This document shows, piece by piece, positions 45,345 to 57,415 of a stretch of DNA of 64,000 nt. The notes under the pieces were generated by a model. It had not been told where the DNA came from. It did not search any database and worked only from the letters and a program-made list of their open reading frames with translations. The DNA lies in assembly GCA_029931535.1 (NCBI GenBank), contig JAQPZY010001685.1, positions 7,051,001-7,115,000 of the forward strand, read 5' to 3'. Source of the DNA: Margaritifera margaritifera (lineage: Eukaryota > Mollusca > Bivalvia > Unionida > Margaritiferidae). Position 1 is the first letter of the stretch; every line of letters starts with the position of its first letter. Made by a program: the position numbers and the translations under genes.

Positions 45345-46105
45345 GACAAGTTGTTATAATCATGGTTCCAACCCTAACGGGAAATCAGGGGAAAAAGTTG
45401 GGAGAAAGAATAGATTTGTTCTTGACTGGGAAAAGAACTTTAATTTTGCAAATATTTGTCAAAGTCAGGGCAATCCCAGCAATTTTTGACCACCACTTGA
45501 TTGCAGAAAAAGTACATAATGGAGTCAAAATTAAACTGAATGCGAGTTGAATTTATTGAGTTCTTACCAAAAGTTTTGTAGGTTGCGGAACTCTTCAGTC
45601 AGTTGAAGTATGATTGCTGTATGGATCATTAGGGTGCTTGCTTTAAGCATATTTGTATAGTCAATCAAATCACTCAGGCAATCAGACTGGTCATGTGGAC
45701 TGGTTACCCCATAGTCAGGTACATACCAGTATCCTAACTTGTGTTGAAGATATGAAGACCAGTCTTGAGTTAGATTGTGCCAACATGTGGGAGAGTTGTT
45801 TGTGATGTGTGATCTTGATTAGTTCTAGAGAAAATTAAGAAAATGGCTTGCCTTTGTGGTGAATTTTACTCTCAGACCTCACTAAATACATAGAAATGAA
45901 TCTACCAACTGCTGGGTCAATTTTCTATGCAGAATCCCACACTCCAGGCATACTTGACAATGATTGCATTAAATATACAGTCCATAGTTGGATTACATTG
46001 AAAGTACAGCAGTCCTGCAGTGCAAGACGTTGACCTGTTGTGCATATTAGGGTCAATGTTGTACATTGTAGGACTAGATGTTAGGGCACCAACCAGATGT
46101 AAGTG

Positions 46106-47570
46106 CAGGGCTGAGCAAATCCTATAGCCTGACGACCTGGACTATTAATTTTCTAAGTCAGGCAAGTACAATTTTCCAAGTCGCTAGTCCATGACAAGTG
46201 ATTTTTGTCTATTTTTAAAAAAAAGTCGGACAAGTGCCTTTTTTCGTGCCATGATCATTTTATCTACCTTTATCTGGCTGTTCATGCCCTCTAGGTGTCC
46301 TGAATACTTGATTCTACCCCTCTCCATGTATTTATTTACATCCAGTATCACACCTACTGGTGGTATTTGATAACTCTTGCATGTGCACACGTTATATTAC
46401 CACCTGATTGCATATTGGGCTAAGCGACTAAATTATTGGCCAATCAAAACATGTGAGACAAAACAAATTAGCATGTTTTAAACGGCTTCCTTGTATTGTG
46501 TTTACTTAAACCAGATCCTCACGAATGACTCGTCCTATGATTTTAATCCAATAAATCAATCCAATTAAATTAAAGAAAGGCACTTTACCCACATTAGTGT
46601 CAGTTCTCTTTATGAACTGATTATATGGCAGTGATGATTCTATAATTTTTAATTGATTATACAGAGGATTAACTTCCACGCCTGATATTGCGTTTGAAGC
46701 GATATAATTACACTAATTAAGGAGCTGTCTCTGTTCATATTTTAAGGACAAAATGTATGTTATGATCACTTTAGAAGTAGTTGTCAAGAAAGGTTATATT
46801 TACTATGTGGATAAAATGAATTTACTAAATTATATTTTCAAGGAAGTTAATAAGGAAGAGTCAGAGAAGAAGGAAAATTACTGTGTAAGTGGAGGGGTAA
46901 AACTTATGACTGCCACTGAGTGTGAGGTAACTATTTCTCCAGAGAGACATAAGCCAGACTCTGTGGAAACAAAAAATATCATATATGACACTACTAAGAG
47001 ACTGAAAAAATTTCAGCCAAATTGGGTTGATAGTTATCCATGGCTTGAATTCATTGACTCAGAAGCACAAATGTTTTGCAGTTATTGCAAACAATATCCC
47101 AAACTGGCACAGGTTGGAAATTCAACCATTGTATTTGTCAATGGAACTGACAAATTCAGGATTAAACCATCAAGACACTTCTGGATCTCATAAGGCCTTT
47201 GCAGTTAGGGAAAGTCTAAATTTCAGCAAATTCCTTTCCATTCTGGCTGATGGAAATACATGTACTGATGCTACTGTATTGGAGCAAGAAATAATGCATA
47301 TAAGATGCCTGGACAATGGAAAACTAAAAACCTTTGATGTAACAAAATATATAATATCAACTTATGTTTTGAAAAATTAAATTCTTTTAAGAAATAAATA
47401 TGTTGTACATTATTCCATTTGTTCATTCAATGGATTAAAGTGCAAATGTCTTGTCAAATCATGACAAGTGATTTAAATTTGGGACAGGTGAAAAGGTAGG
47501 TGGAACAAGTGAATTTTCTGAAACCACTTGTCCTGGACAAGTGGATGAAAAAAAAAATGGCTTGGCTCTG
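46106..47570 (+). mobile_element. hAT-like element E3 (TTF-type zinc-finger family)
   Basis: The left end is CAGGGCTGAGCAAATC. The right end, reversed, is CAGAGCCAAGCCATTT. It is flanked by AAGTG at 46101-46105 and 47571-47575. Subterminal repeats of ACAAGTG-like words occur at both ends. It is 1,465 bp and carries only the N-terminal zinc-finger coding part, so it is non-autonomous. Confidence 0.6.
46753..47193 (+). CDS. TTF-type zinc-finger protein fragment encoded by E3
   Basis: A 146-codon open frame. Residues of about 80-130 read RLKKFQPNWVDSYPWLEF, then AQMFCSYCKQYPKLAQV, then TDKFRIKPSRHF. This follows the TTF-type zinc finger of ZNF862-like hAT transposases: FQ-x-x-W, W-L-E, FC-x-x-C and a distal basic-His part. 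The Cys-x-x-Cys pair is intact. A frameshift near 47190 moves the continuation (HKAFAVRESLNF) to another frame. No DDE or dimerisation region follows. A short DNA-binding protein could still be made, but I see no evidence for host use. Confidence 0.5.
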   Translation: MYVMITLEVVVKKGYIYYVDKMNLLNYIFKEVNKEESEKKENYCVSGGVKLMTATECEVTISPERHKPDSVETKNIIYDTTKRLKKFQPNWVDSYPWLEFIDSEAQMFCSYCKQYPKLAQVGNSTIVFVNGTDKFRIKPSRHFWIS

Positions 47571-48174
47571 AAGTGGGTTAAAAAAAATGTCAGTTATTCT
47601 TTCTATACAAAGGTATATAATTTTTAAGGGCTTTTTGTCAAAATTTAAAACAACCGTTGTAAAAAAAAACTTTCTTCATACCATCATATTCAGTTAAGCA
47701 GAGTAAAATTTACATTTTTATTTCGTAGATTTAAACAAGTTAAATGAAAATTTATATGAATTTCAATATTTATACTTGTTTCTAGCAAAACATCCTGTGG
47801 TTTACTACAGCCATAAGTCTAATTAAGATGTTATGGGAGAGTCCAAGTAAAAGAAACAGCTTTTGACTTGAAAAATTTAAATTTTCAAAGCCAATTTGTT
47901 GTTGGTTCTGTTCAGTAAGGGGCATACATGAACCTTGAAAAAATCAATTTCATCCAAAAGAAAACCTGGGAAAAGACCTGGAAATTTTTTTTTTAAAAGT
48001 GGGGGAACCCAATATGATGATATTTGAGAACTTCTATGGCCAATGTCCAGTTGCTTCAAATATATGCTGGTCAAAACCTTTGATCTACCAGACATCTCCA
48101 GCAAATACAGGGATTTCAGGATCTCTGAGGTGATCATGTCTCAGAAAATGTCCCTGAACTGATCTAATTACTTT

Positions 48175-49460
48175 TTGCAGATGATGTTAACAGATTGTGC
48201 TGACACTGCGGTGTCATTTCATGTTGACAAGACCAAAGTAATTGTATTTTGCAAAGGAGGTCCATTAAGAAATTTTAAAAAGTGTTTTTTATTGGAATTA
48301 AATCAGTATCTTTTATAAATACAGCTCTCCCCCGTTATAATGTGCCACATTATAACACAATTCCAGATATAACATGGTACTACTATGGACCCCATGATCA
48401 AAATCGTACCAGTGTATAACAATAAGGGTTGAAAGAAAACAAGACGAAACTTAGTCTTATATCTTAATTTCCTTTTCAAAGCGCCATTGTTTAAAAAATT
48501 TTGATTTTGCCTGCTATACCATTGTTTCATATATTACACTATTGTCATAATTTTTTGGTTCCGTATATATCACAGTACTCAGTATAACGTGGTTAGGTAC
48601 ATAATGTGTTCGGCGGTGATGGACCCCAACTACCACGTTATAATGAGGGAGAGCTGTATATGGGACTTTTGTTAACTCCAAAATTATCTTGGGCAAAAGC
48701 TAAAGAAATTTTGCAATGACAAAGTAGGAAATCCATTTTAACTGTTTTTCAGTATCAAAGGAAATGTTGATTTTTTTTATTCTGTTGATGACTTTTAGAT
48801 ATTTTATACCATGATAGAACCTTTAGTATATTATGGTTCAGAAATGTGGGGCCATACATATTTAGAATGCATTCAGAAAGTACTAAAGTCATTACAGCTA
48901 GCTGTAGTCAGGCCTATCAGGTAATGTTGATAATATGGTCTAATTCCTCTTTGTATCAAATATTGTTCTAGATCTGTTAAATATTGCTGCAAACTGTTAC
49001 AAAAGGCTGATGGCTGATAACAGATGTGCTGTTAATTGTTATAAGGTGTTAAAATCTATAGATGAAACTGGTCCAGTGGCATGGACATCTCATCTTATCT
49101 GCTGTTTACATTTGGTGTTGGTTTCCTTTGGATAGCACAAGATTTTTGTGATATTAGGACCCTTACGGGTAAATTTTCTCAAAGAGTAAAACGATTTTAT
49201 GTATCAATATTGGTATCAGAATCCAAACCATCTAACAACATACAGTATAAGCAATACAAGTCTCTTAAATGTTGAAAAATATTTGTGTACAAGATTACAC
49301 TTCTATATTTGTAGAGTGTTAGTCACATTTAGATGCTCTAGTCATGAACTTAGGATAGAAACTGGAAGATTTGACAATATTATTGCCTCAGAGTATTTTT
49401 GTAAGTTTTGTCTTGGTAAATATTTAGCACATGTTGAGGATGAGTACCGTTTGTGAAAAC
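48175..49460 (+). pseudogene. LINE ORF2 fragment (reverse transcriptase C-terminus), broken
   Basis: Near 48215 the + strand reads FHVDKTKVIVFCKGG, the late reverse transcriptase motif of non-LTR elements. After the MITE at 48322-48656 it continues with LSWAKAKEIL (48690), FYTMIEPLVYYGSEMWGHTY (48800-48860) and, in another frame, HELRIETGRFDNI and EYFCKFC (49344-49408). These are the C-terminal blocks of LINE polyproteins with the Cys-rich end. Numerous stops and frameshifts are present. I do not place it in a specific clade. Confidence 0.65.
48322..48656. mobile_element. Tc1/mariner-type MITE nested in the LINE
   Basis: The inverted ends CAGCTCTCCCCCGTTATAAT and, reversed, CAGCTCTCCCTCATTATAAC are flanked by TA on both sides (48320-48321 and 48657-48658). 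TA duplication fits the Tc1/mariner (including pogo/Tigger) superfamily. It is 335 bp and non-coding. Confidence 0.75.
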
Positions 49461-51987
49461 TACAAAAATTTTAGAAAAAAATATATAGATAAGCATTGGT
49501 TTAATTGTCTATTTTTGGAAAATTTGAAATAGGTTAAAGGCATCTGAAAATACATGTATTATTCATAATGCTGCTTCATGTACATGTGTGTGTGTGTAAA
49601 ATCAACAACCAATTTATTTCCAGACAATTAAAGCAAAAATTCAAAAGACACTTACAATTTGTGAGGTAAATTCCAAATAATCCTAAATATCCTAATCACA
49701 AGTCCAAAATAATAGAATGTTCTGAATGAATTCCAATAGCCATTGCATGTCCTGATGTACCACAAAGATGTAATCCAGAATGTATTCAAACAAGTTTACA
49801 TAAAATCTCAAAATCATGTATTAATACAAAAGTCAATGAGTAATTTAGTAATTCCAATGAATATTTTAAATAATTCTTTTCAAATTATGTCTGATTTCAA
49901 CAACACAACTGTAATTATTATAAAAGATTCATTACAGACTGATCTTGAGAACAGGAATGAATTTGTTTACCAAAATCTGTATATAAATACACATGCCTAC
50001 ATGACCTATGTTATATCAGAATGAGTAATTCTAATGGAAAAATACTGGCCTACCTGACATGTGTCACAAAAGTCTAATTACAAAATGTATATGAAAATAA
50101 TGGCCTACATGACACATGTAACAACTTACAAGCATCAACAAAAGTTAATTATGTATTTTCAAATAACCATACAACTTACAATCATAAACAAAAGTTAAGT
50201 ATATAAACATCATACATAACTACACACACACATACACATACAAACACACACACACACACCACTTAATGTCCAGACAAGAAACGGTCTTAATACTGTCTTG
50301 CTATATTTTATTATATTGCACTCTGTTATTAAATTTTCATTTTGTATATATGTTATGTAGTATCATCCAGTGGCCTTAGTGTAATCCAGTATCTGTTCTT
50401 TTATATATAGGAGTAACACAGTCACAAAGACCGGTTATTCAGATGCATTAGTAGTGAGCAGAAATACATGGAGCATCATTGATACAAGAACAATGCCTGT
50501 CATTGTCAAAACCAGTAAATTATTATGGTGCATTTTCAGATGTACCGGTAAATATTGTTTGAAGCTTCTTTTTAGATAAGTCGTTTATCAGAAATTTTTC
50601 ATTAATTTCACTGTTTTAATCATCTCAGCATGTTTATGCCTATCAGTGTGATGGCACTGTGTTGTCATTTGCTGGCAAACACAGCTACTTTTTTTGGAAG
50701 TGCCTGTCACACAAGTTTGCATCAGTTGTCCACACACAGTATTACTCCCATGGTAAGACAATGAAGCTGGCCTAATACATTTGTCTAAAAGTTGGGGGTT
50801 GGCATATTAGCAAGCAAAATGTACACTAAGTAAATAATGACAAAATTTGCTAAAAATGGTGGTGGGCTCTTCATCAAGCATGGGTTTATCATTGGATAAA
50901 TATGGTAAGCAACTGGTACCTCACAAGGTCAATTGGGAATATGGTAGTTGTTTTTGAAGCTGTGTGTAATGCACACACCTAGAATAACTATAAAAGTAAA
51001 TTGGTTGAGAAAGTACATGGAGAAATATGGTAGATAGCAGAGGAGGGGGAAAATCAATATGCACAGGTTGGGCTTTTGCCAGAAAGAGGCTGCCTTAAAG
51101 TGAAGGCTAAACCTGCACAAAATACACAGAGATCTTATTCTTTTAACACTAAATGCAGATACACTGGAGGTCATCTGTGAAATAGATCCCCACTTTGCCA
51201 GATAAAATAGCTAATTGATTAGAAGCAGCTTGCAGTAACAAGATACTTATAGCTTGTAGGCAGTTAAGGATCATATAATTCTCACATAGCTGTGATATTC
51301 TCCCACAAAGCTAGGATAATTAGATTTATATGGATTTGCATTTAAATTATTTTTCCCATGGCTTGGCAGATATTTGCCTAGAAAAAGAGTAAACAACAAA
51401 TACAGATAATTAAAGGTGACTATGTGTAACAACATATATCTTTTGTGTGTGTCTGCATGTGTACATGTATGTGTGTATGTGTGCACCTTGCAGGTTTGTC
51501 TGACACTTGATTACATGTGAGAATTTCAATGAATATAATTTAGAAGTAACTATTACAAGTTTTAGGTCTTCCTGAAAGTTAGTGCAAAACAATGCAGAGT
51601 CTTGTCAATTTCAGTCTGGTGTAAGAGCCTCTGTGGTAGTTTTAGATGCAACATGTATTCTTTTTCTCTATGCTAACTTCTGTGTCAATACTTTTTACAG
51701 AGGCCTATTCTTGGTATAGTACATCATTGGAGTACCCACTGGTTAGCTAATAAACCCAGTAAATTGCTCAGTGCATGCTTCGTTTTAAATGTATGCCCTG
51801 CTTCGAATGTGGGAGGGGTATACACGTATATTGTTACAAATGTCTGTCTGTATGTTTTGTATTTAGGTCATTATGGCAGTGCATTCATGTTCCATGAACA
51901 CATTTCAGGTGTGACGGATATATGTGTGTATGTTTTTTCTTTTTCCAAACAGGTAACAAGCAGGTTCTAATACAAATTCTGTATTAA
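49461..51987. other. Intron 2 DNA with CA/TG-rich microsatellites
   Basis: Short (TG)n near 49588-49597, (CA)n near 50222-50258 and a TGTG/CATG-rich tract near 51438-51483. Two diverged copies of an 80-bp phrase ('atggcctac.tgaca.atgt') lie near 50045-50130. No gene is recognised. Confidence 0.45.
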
Positions 51988-53058
51988 CTTGTTATCCCAT
52001 TAGCCAGACAGCTAGTTAGTCCCCTGCAGCATACAGGTAGGGGGATCACCTAGGCCAGTTATAGCTTTACCTGTGCCTGTATCCCAGAGACTCACTGACA
52101 ACACCCAACTGCCTGATTTTTAGCTCAGCTAGTCATAGCTTATGGGATGGCCTGTTGTTCATCATCATCGTCAGTGGTCCATCTGTCCAGCAATTAGCAC
52201 AGATTTGCTATTGCTATTCATTCTAAACTATTGGGAGCATTGCCATGAAACTTCACACACACATTCATTTCAAGATCTAGTTGGTCCTAAATGAAAATAG
52301 AGCTGCTAGGACATCCAATATGGCCACCACAGGCCATCTTGAAAATCTTATTGCTCTCCTTCTAAATGGATGGTCATATCAGCATGGTGTTTTCACTGAA
52401 AGACTTATGATATCTGCTTGGTCCAAAATGACGATGGTACTGTGTACATCCAATATGGATACCAAAGTGGCCATCTTGAAAATGTTGTTATTGCTACTCC
52501 TCCAGAACGGATGGTCACATCAACATGGGGTTTTGACTGAAAGACTTCTTATGATATATTGTTAGTCCTAAATGAAAATGGTGCCAATCTGGCATCCAGT
52601 ATGGCCATCATGGCAGCTGTCTTGAAAATCTTGTTATTGCTTCGCCTGATGAACAGATCGGCATGGGCTTTTAACCAGAAGACTAATTATGATATCTAGC
52701 TGGTCCTAAATGAAAATTATGCTGATATGACCCCAACTATGGCAGCCATCTTGAAAATTTTCTTATTGCTGCTACTTCTAAATGGAAAGTCATATTGATA
52801 TCCTGAAAATATTCTTATTGCTACTTCTTCAGAATTGATTGACATATTGGCTGGTTTTTCACCAACAGAATTCTTATGATACAAGTTGGTCGTAATGAAA
52901 ATGGTGTCCTGCAGACATCCAATATGGCTGTCACAATTAACATACTGAAGATCTTGTCACAAATTCTCATGAATGGATGGTCATATTGGCATGGGGTTTT
53001 TCACCAAAAGTCTTCTCCTGCTGTCTAGTTTGTCTTAAATGAAAATGGTGCCAATCTT

Positions 53059-54613
53059 TAGGGTTCCCATGCTACCTTGAAATTGGAGAAAATGTGAGAA
53101 GAAAGAATAGGTTTGTTCCCAACCAGGAAAAGCCCTTTAATTTTGCAAATATTGATCAAAAGTCAGAGAAATACTGGGAATTTTCAGTCACCACTTGATT
53201 GCAAAAAGATACATAATGGAGTCATGTATGTAAGACATTGACCCTGATATTCATGACAGGGGTGGGGATTAGTGAGGATCAGCCTCCCCCTAGCATAAGT
53301 GGATTTTGTTTTTAAAATAATTTCAGTCTTTCTTTTTATATAGAGATGCATACATGTTTTTTTTTTGGTCAAAATTTAAAACATGCCTTTTCTATAAAAA
53401 AACAAAACAATTTCTTCATACCAATGTATGTAGTTAAGCAGCAGTGTTGCACATAGGATCCTAAGGTCAGGGGACTCAGTGTCCCTCACCCTCCAAATTT
53501 GGGGGACATGTAACATTTTAGAGGGACAAAGGAAAATAATAATACATAATGCCCTATTAGTGCTATAAAAATGAGATAATATTATTTGCTTTGACAATTT
53601 TGCCACCTTAACTTTGTGGTCTGCTCTGTACTATCATATTTTCCTTGGACACTTACATTGCTGCAATAAAAGTTGTATCATGTGCTCAAGTAACTCATGA
53701 AAACATAGACATGTCTTAACATCTGGTTAGCCTGAAATAAGCTGCACCATGGAATTTTCCGTTCTGGATCTTGCTTTCGTTTAATTTTAGCGTACACTCA
53801 TTATCTACCAGCATTTATTATATTAAATACCTATGTTTTCTGAATTACTTTTCTTTCCAAACTAATAAAGCATTAATTAAATGACAAATTGTGTATTTGT
53901 ATAAATGTAATCTCTTTTGTCATAATTTCAAGCTCAAAATAAATGAAATCTTCCTCGCCATAGCGGTGACTTTAACCTCAAAAATGTGTTGTGCTAATGG
54001 CCGTCGAACACTTTATTTTGCAACTCAGCCGACTACCACAAACCTCGAATGTTTTCATTGTCAGATAACATTGTTTTAAAATAAATATTCATTGCCATCT
54101 TACACTTGTTATCACATTTCACAACTTGGGCCATTGCTAGCACCAACTGAGACATGGATGGATATCCACTATTGAAAAGTTGTAGGCGCATTTTTGATTT
54201 TTTTTTTTAAGCCAAAAAAGCACGCCTTGGGCAGCACACAGGGTCAAGATTTGGGGGACATACAACAAAAAACTGAAGGAAACCTGCGAGCCTGCACTCA
54301 ATGTGCAACACTGAAGCAGAGTAAAAGTGAACATTTTTATTCTGTAAATTTAAACAAGTTACATGCGAATTTACATGAATTTCAATAGTTAGAGTTGTTT
54401 CTAGCAATGAATCCGTACATGGTCATATGTCTAATTCAGATGTTATGGTAGAGTATAAAAAAAAGAAAAGGCTTTTGATTTCCTTTAGTACATTTTTGAA
54501 ACCAATTTGTTGTTGATTCCGTTCACTAAGGTTCATATGTGAACCTTGAAAAAATCAATTTAATCCAGGAGAAAACCTGGAAAATTTTATTTAAAAAATT
54601 TGGAGAATACTTG
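53059..54613 (+). mobile_element. Z-type element Z2, nested in H6
   Basis: It interrupts an H unit between 'gtgccaatctt' and 'acatccaatatt', with ATCTT repeated at 53054-53058 and 54614-54618. The left end TAGGGTTCCCATGC resembles known CAGGGTTCCC-type TIRs; the right end is decayed. Z1 (45345-48010) shares both halves. Without W2 it is about 680 bp and non-coding. Confidence 0.6.
53442..54313. mobile_element. TIR element W2, nested in Z2
   Basis: Perfect 13-bp inverted ends CAGTGTTGCACAT bound 872 bp, with AAGCAG repeated at 53436-53441 and 54314-54319. Z1 near 47694 shows the uninterrupted target (AGTTAAGCAGAGTAAA). It has no transposase. W1 at 27947 is a second, older copy. Confidence 0.75.
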
Positions 54614-55124
54614 ATCTTACATCCAATATTGCTGCCACAGTGGCTAATTTGAAAATCTTAGCAATCAAGAATATCAGAGATGGTTTCAACACTCACAGAT
54701 ACAAAGAAGATATGATATTACCTTGAATTCCTGGAAATTCTTTTCAGTCATAGTGTCAGTCCCTTCGGTGGACTCATGTTACAGAGGGAGTTACTTGAAA
54801 GAAATTGATTATTTTTTGCTTTTTATTCCTTCATTGGAGCTGAAAGTTGGCAAAGTTGTTCTCAACAAAATTATCTGCATAATGATATAAATTTCAGGCA
54901 ACACGCAGATTTAAAAAGCTCATGCAGAGTGGTAAAAAATGTGATTTACTTTCCAAAATTGGGTCCTCTTGTCCCACAGAATAAAATACAATGTTCAACA
55001 CATTTGATGAAAAATCTTGGAAAAAAACAAGTTCATTTGCATTTGGGTCTAAATTCATTGTTGGTCCTGATGATGGTCCTGCAAATGGCCTCATGTCAAC
55101 ATGGGTTTCATCATTAATGATCTA

Positions 55125-55319
55125 TCAATCCCTTAAATTCATTTCTTCATATTCAACATTGTCTTCTTCTTTAGACTCTTTTCCAATACTCCCGCAGTCT
55201 TCTTCAGTTGGTATTTCAATATCGTTGTCAAACCTATCTGATGAAAATCGTGAAAATTCTCCATCAGAGTCAGTCCGGAAATCTTCTCCACCCAGTGGCT
55301 GATTCTCTTTGTTTTCCAT
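55125..55319 (-). CDS. Acidic N-terminal fragment of a piggyBac-like transposase (P2)
   Basis: A 64-codon frame begins MENKENQPLGGEDFRTDSD and is rich in Asp/Glu/Ser (PTEEDCGSIGKESKEED). Acidic N-terminal regions of this kind precede the catalytic DDD domain in piggyBac-type transposases. P1 carries a decayed version near 16010-15870. The catalytic domain is missing from both, so this is a non-autonomous remnant. The family call rests on the TTAA flanks and composition rather than on a catalytic motif. Confidence 0.4.
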   Translation of the reverse strand: MENKENQPLGGEDFRTDSDGEFSRFSSDRFDNDIEIPTEEDCGSIGKESKEEDNVEYEEMNLRD

Positions 55320-55325
55320 CGCTTA

Positions 55326-57224
55326 ATAATGTGGGAAATTGAACAGTAATTTCAGAAATTGTTATGCTTCTATCATCTATCTCAGAGTCTCTCTGATAAT
55401 TAAGTTTCAGTTTCAGATGTTCCGAGATTTTATTTTGCAACAAAGAAGGGGAAACACCTTGCACCATCAGTTATAGTTTGCTTGTACTTTCGTGTTTTGG
55501 TCTAAAATTTTATGATGTTCAAGATACCATACAGACCTCTGTATCCCAAATCAAAATCAGTCTTTCTCCCTCCATCCCTCTCTCTCTTGTGTTAGGTCAA
55601 TATCTGGTTTATTTAATTTACTTATTGTTAGGAAAAATATTTAGCTTTTAAAGCTACTGTACTGTGGGTCATTGTGGACATTAAAATTTTAATTTGCTCA
55701 TGTTTATTATGCAAAAAAATATGTTAAGTGGCTTGCACAGGGACACAACATGGTAGCCGACCCTGCCAATTATCTCCAGTTGCACGACTTCTATTTAGTC
55801 CTTGCCGATGTTAAAAATTGATGTGCATTCCTAATTCAGTTTATTAAACAATATAGCCTAACTGTTTTACATCACGATCAGTGGAAAGTAGATATCACTG
55901 ATACATTTAGAATTTTTAGGTTTATTTATTTATTTAAAAGATTGAATTACATCTTGTATGTACTTTGGAGCAAGACCATGGTACATTTGAAATGACTACT
56001 GTAATTTTATTTCAAGCTCTCTCGTTAACAATATTTACTTAGGTGATCTGACTGATGCAAGGAATGAAAGACAATAAAGAGATAAATACATACATTTGAT
56101 ACTAGCTGTATTGATCAGTTCACACATTCCTCTTTATATCATTGATTATTTTTTTTAAAAACATCAATTAAATAGTGGAGTAGCCTGTGGTTTATACAAT
56201 ATGATTTGACAAAATGCTCATTCAATAAAATAAACACTGTTCACCTGTCCTTGAGTCCATTGTTCAGTGTCACCACAATGGCAAAGAAAACAAACCAGCA
56301 GGAGAGCTGCTGTTGTGCTATTAGGTTGTCAGTTTGCACATGAATTGAACACATCAGTGCCAAAGAAAACAAACCATATGGAGAGCTGCTGTTGTGCAGG
56401 GTTTACACTTGACAACATGTAGAAATTCAATCAGATTATGAACTTGAACTTATTATCGCCTTCATATTTCCCAAATAGTACATGCTCAGTTAGCTTCTGG
56501 GAGTAATCTTGTGTTTTTTTTTATGTTCATGCAACAACTGCAAAAGTCCGCTTTCTCAAGTTTTAATTACCACTCTATATTGCTGTGATTGGATGTAGAA
56601 AGAAATCGTACATTATGTTAACGAGAACTCATGCAGGAGGTAACTATCAGAACCTGTGCAATTTTGTTTCACTTTCAGGTGTGTGAAATGTGATTTTTGT
56701 TTCACTTTTATTCAAGTGTAAATGCAATTTTTAAAAAAATTGGTGTGACATCTTTTCAAATTGCACAAACTTCAGTGGAAACAAGTGCATCATGACTGTA
56801 GGATTAAGCCAAAAAGCACTGAAATTTAGATGCTTCACTCAGTATCTAGTATTAATATAATTCGCACATCATTGCCATGTTAATTTTATCTAAAATTTGA
56901 TTTGGAAAAATACAAATGTCTCCATTAATTTATAAGGACAATTACATAAATAAATCAGTACCCCACCATGTACTTTTTCGCTCAGTGAAACTCTTTAGGG
57001 GATGCTTGCAGGGGTCGTAAACCATGCCCAATTTATCAAGACCACAGCCATTCCAAGGTGATCATCAAATGTGACTCGGCAAGAAAGTATTGTGTGCTGA
57101 GCAGTTCTCCATTAGAAGCTGCAGCAACTCCATCAGGATGCATGGAAAGATGTTAGAGGGGCTTTATCTTAATACTCTCCATGCTCTTTCCACCTGCACA
57201 ACAATGCATGGAGAAACAAAATAT
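55326..57224. other. Intron 2 DNA, no gene
   Basis: Mostly unrecognised AT-rich sequence. A local duplication of about 40 bp (GGAGAGCTGCTGTTGTGC) occurs near 56300 and 56380. Nothing coding was identified. Confidence 0.45.
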
Positions 57225-57318
57225 CCTGTGAGCTGTACTGTATAGTTACACAATAATAGCAGGTAAGTATTAAATAATTAAAATTAGTTTTATCCCCCCC
57301 CCAAAAAAAAAAAAACTA
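57225..57318 (+). mobile_element. DIRS-type terminal repeat remnant (DIRS-D)
   Basis: CAATAATAGCAGGTAAGTAT at 57251-57270, then TAATTAAAATTAGTTTTATC, a run of nine C and 13 A, matches the right terminal repeat of DIRS-C (38495-38568) and DIRS-B (13355-13428). It ends about 100 bp before the acceptor of the exon at 57416. It is a solo end; nothing else of the element is recognisable upstream. Confidence 0.6.
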
Positions 57319-57415
57319 TTTGTTTCACTTTTACCAGAATCCCCCTCCCTTGTTTATATCAAGAAAAGAGGTTTTAATTTATTTTACAACTCAAAATATT
57401 CTTTATTCTTTTCAG

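Larger units (their letters stand above)
45345..48010 (+). mobile_element. Z-type element Z1, probably split by E3
   Basis: 45345-45540 matches the left part of Z2 (53059-53230), with shared phrases such as 'aattttgcaaatatt' and 'caccacttgattgca'. 47575-48010 matches the right part of Z2 around its W2 insertion and up to 54613. The span between contains E3 and about 560 bp not shared with Z2. The left end reads GGTTCC-AACCC and the right end GGGGGAACCC, consistent with decayed TIRs. Confidence 0.45.
52118..54778 (+). mobile_element. H-family element H6, with Z2 and W2 nested inside
   Basis: The head TTTTTAGCTCAGCTAGTC opens at 52118, followed by about six units to 53058. Units resume at 54614, and the copy ends in the diverged hairpin (AGTCCCTTCGGTGGACT near 54758), then CATG. 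P1 gives the empty site: 'cagattt|gtgcagaggg' near 15286, against 'ctgattt' and 'ttacagaggg' around H6. This is the best-defined pair of boundaries for the H family: insertion into a T-rich target without an obvious target duplication. Confidence 0.7.
51988..55325 (-). mobile_element. piggyBac-like element P2, carrying a three-element nest
   Basis: TTAA at 51984-51987 is followed by CTTGTTATCCCATTAGCC, matching the P1 left end. The family sequence stops at about 52118 and resumes at 54779 (CAGAGGGAGTTACTTG, compare P1 at 15292), so H6 inserted at that point. The remainder runs to an acidic transposase N-terminus on the minus strand at 55319-55125. The right end beyond 55325 does not match P1 and is lost. 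Confidence 0.65.
23940..57415 (+). other. ASH1L intron 2 (33.5 kb)
   Basis: Donor GTAATT at 23940. The acceptor is at 57414-57415 after CTTTATTCTTTTCAG. Phase 1 on both sides: the single G at 23939 plus AA at 57416-57417 restores a GAA codon. The intron is filled with transposons, listed separately. I found no ASH1L domain exon or other host gene inside it. Confidence 0.65.
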
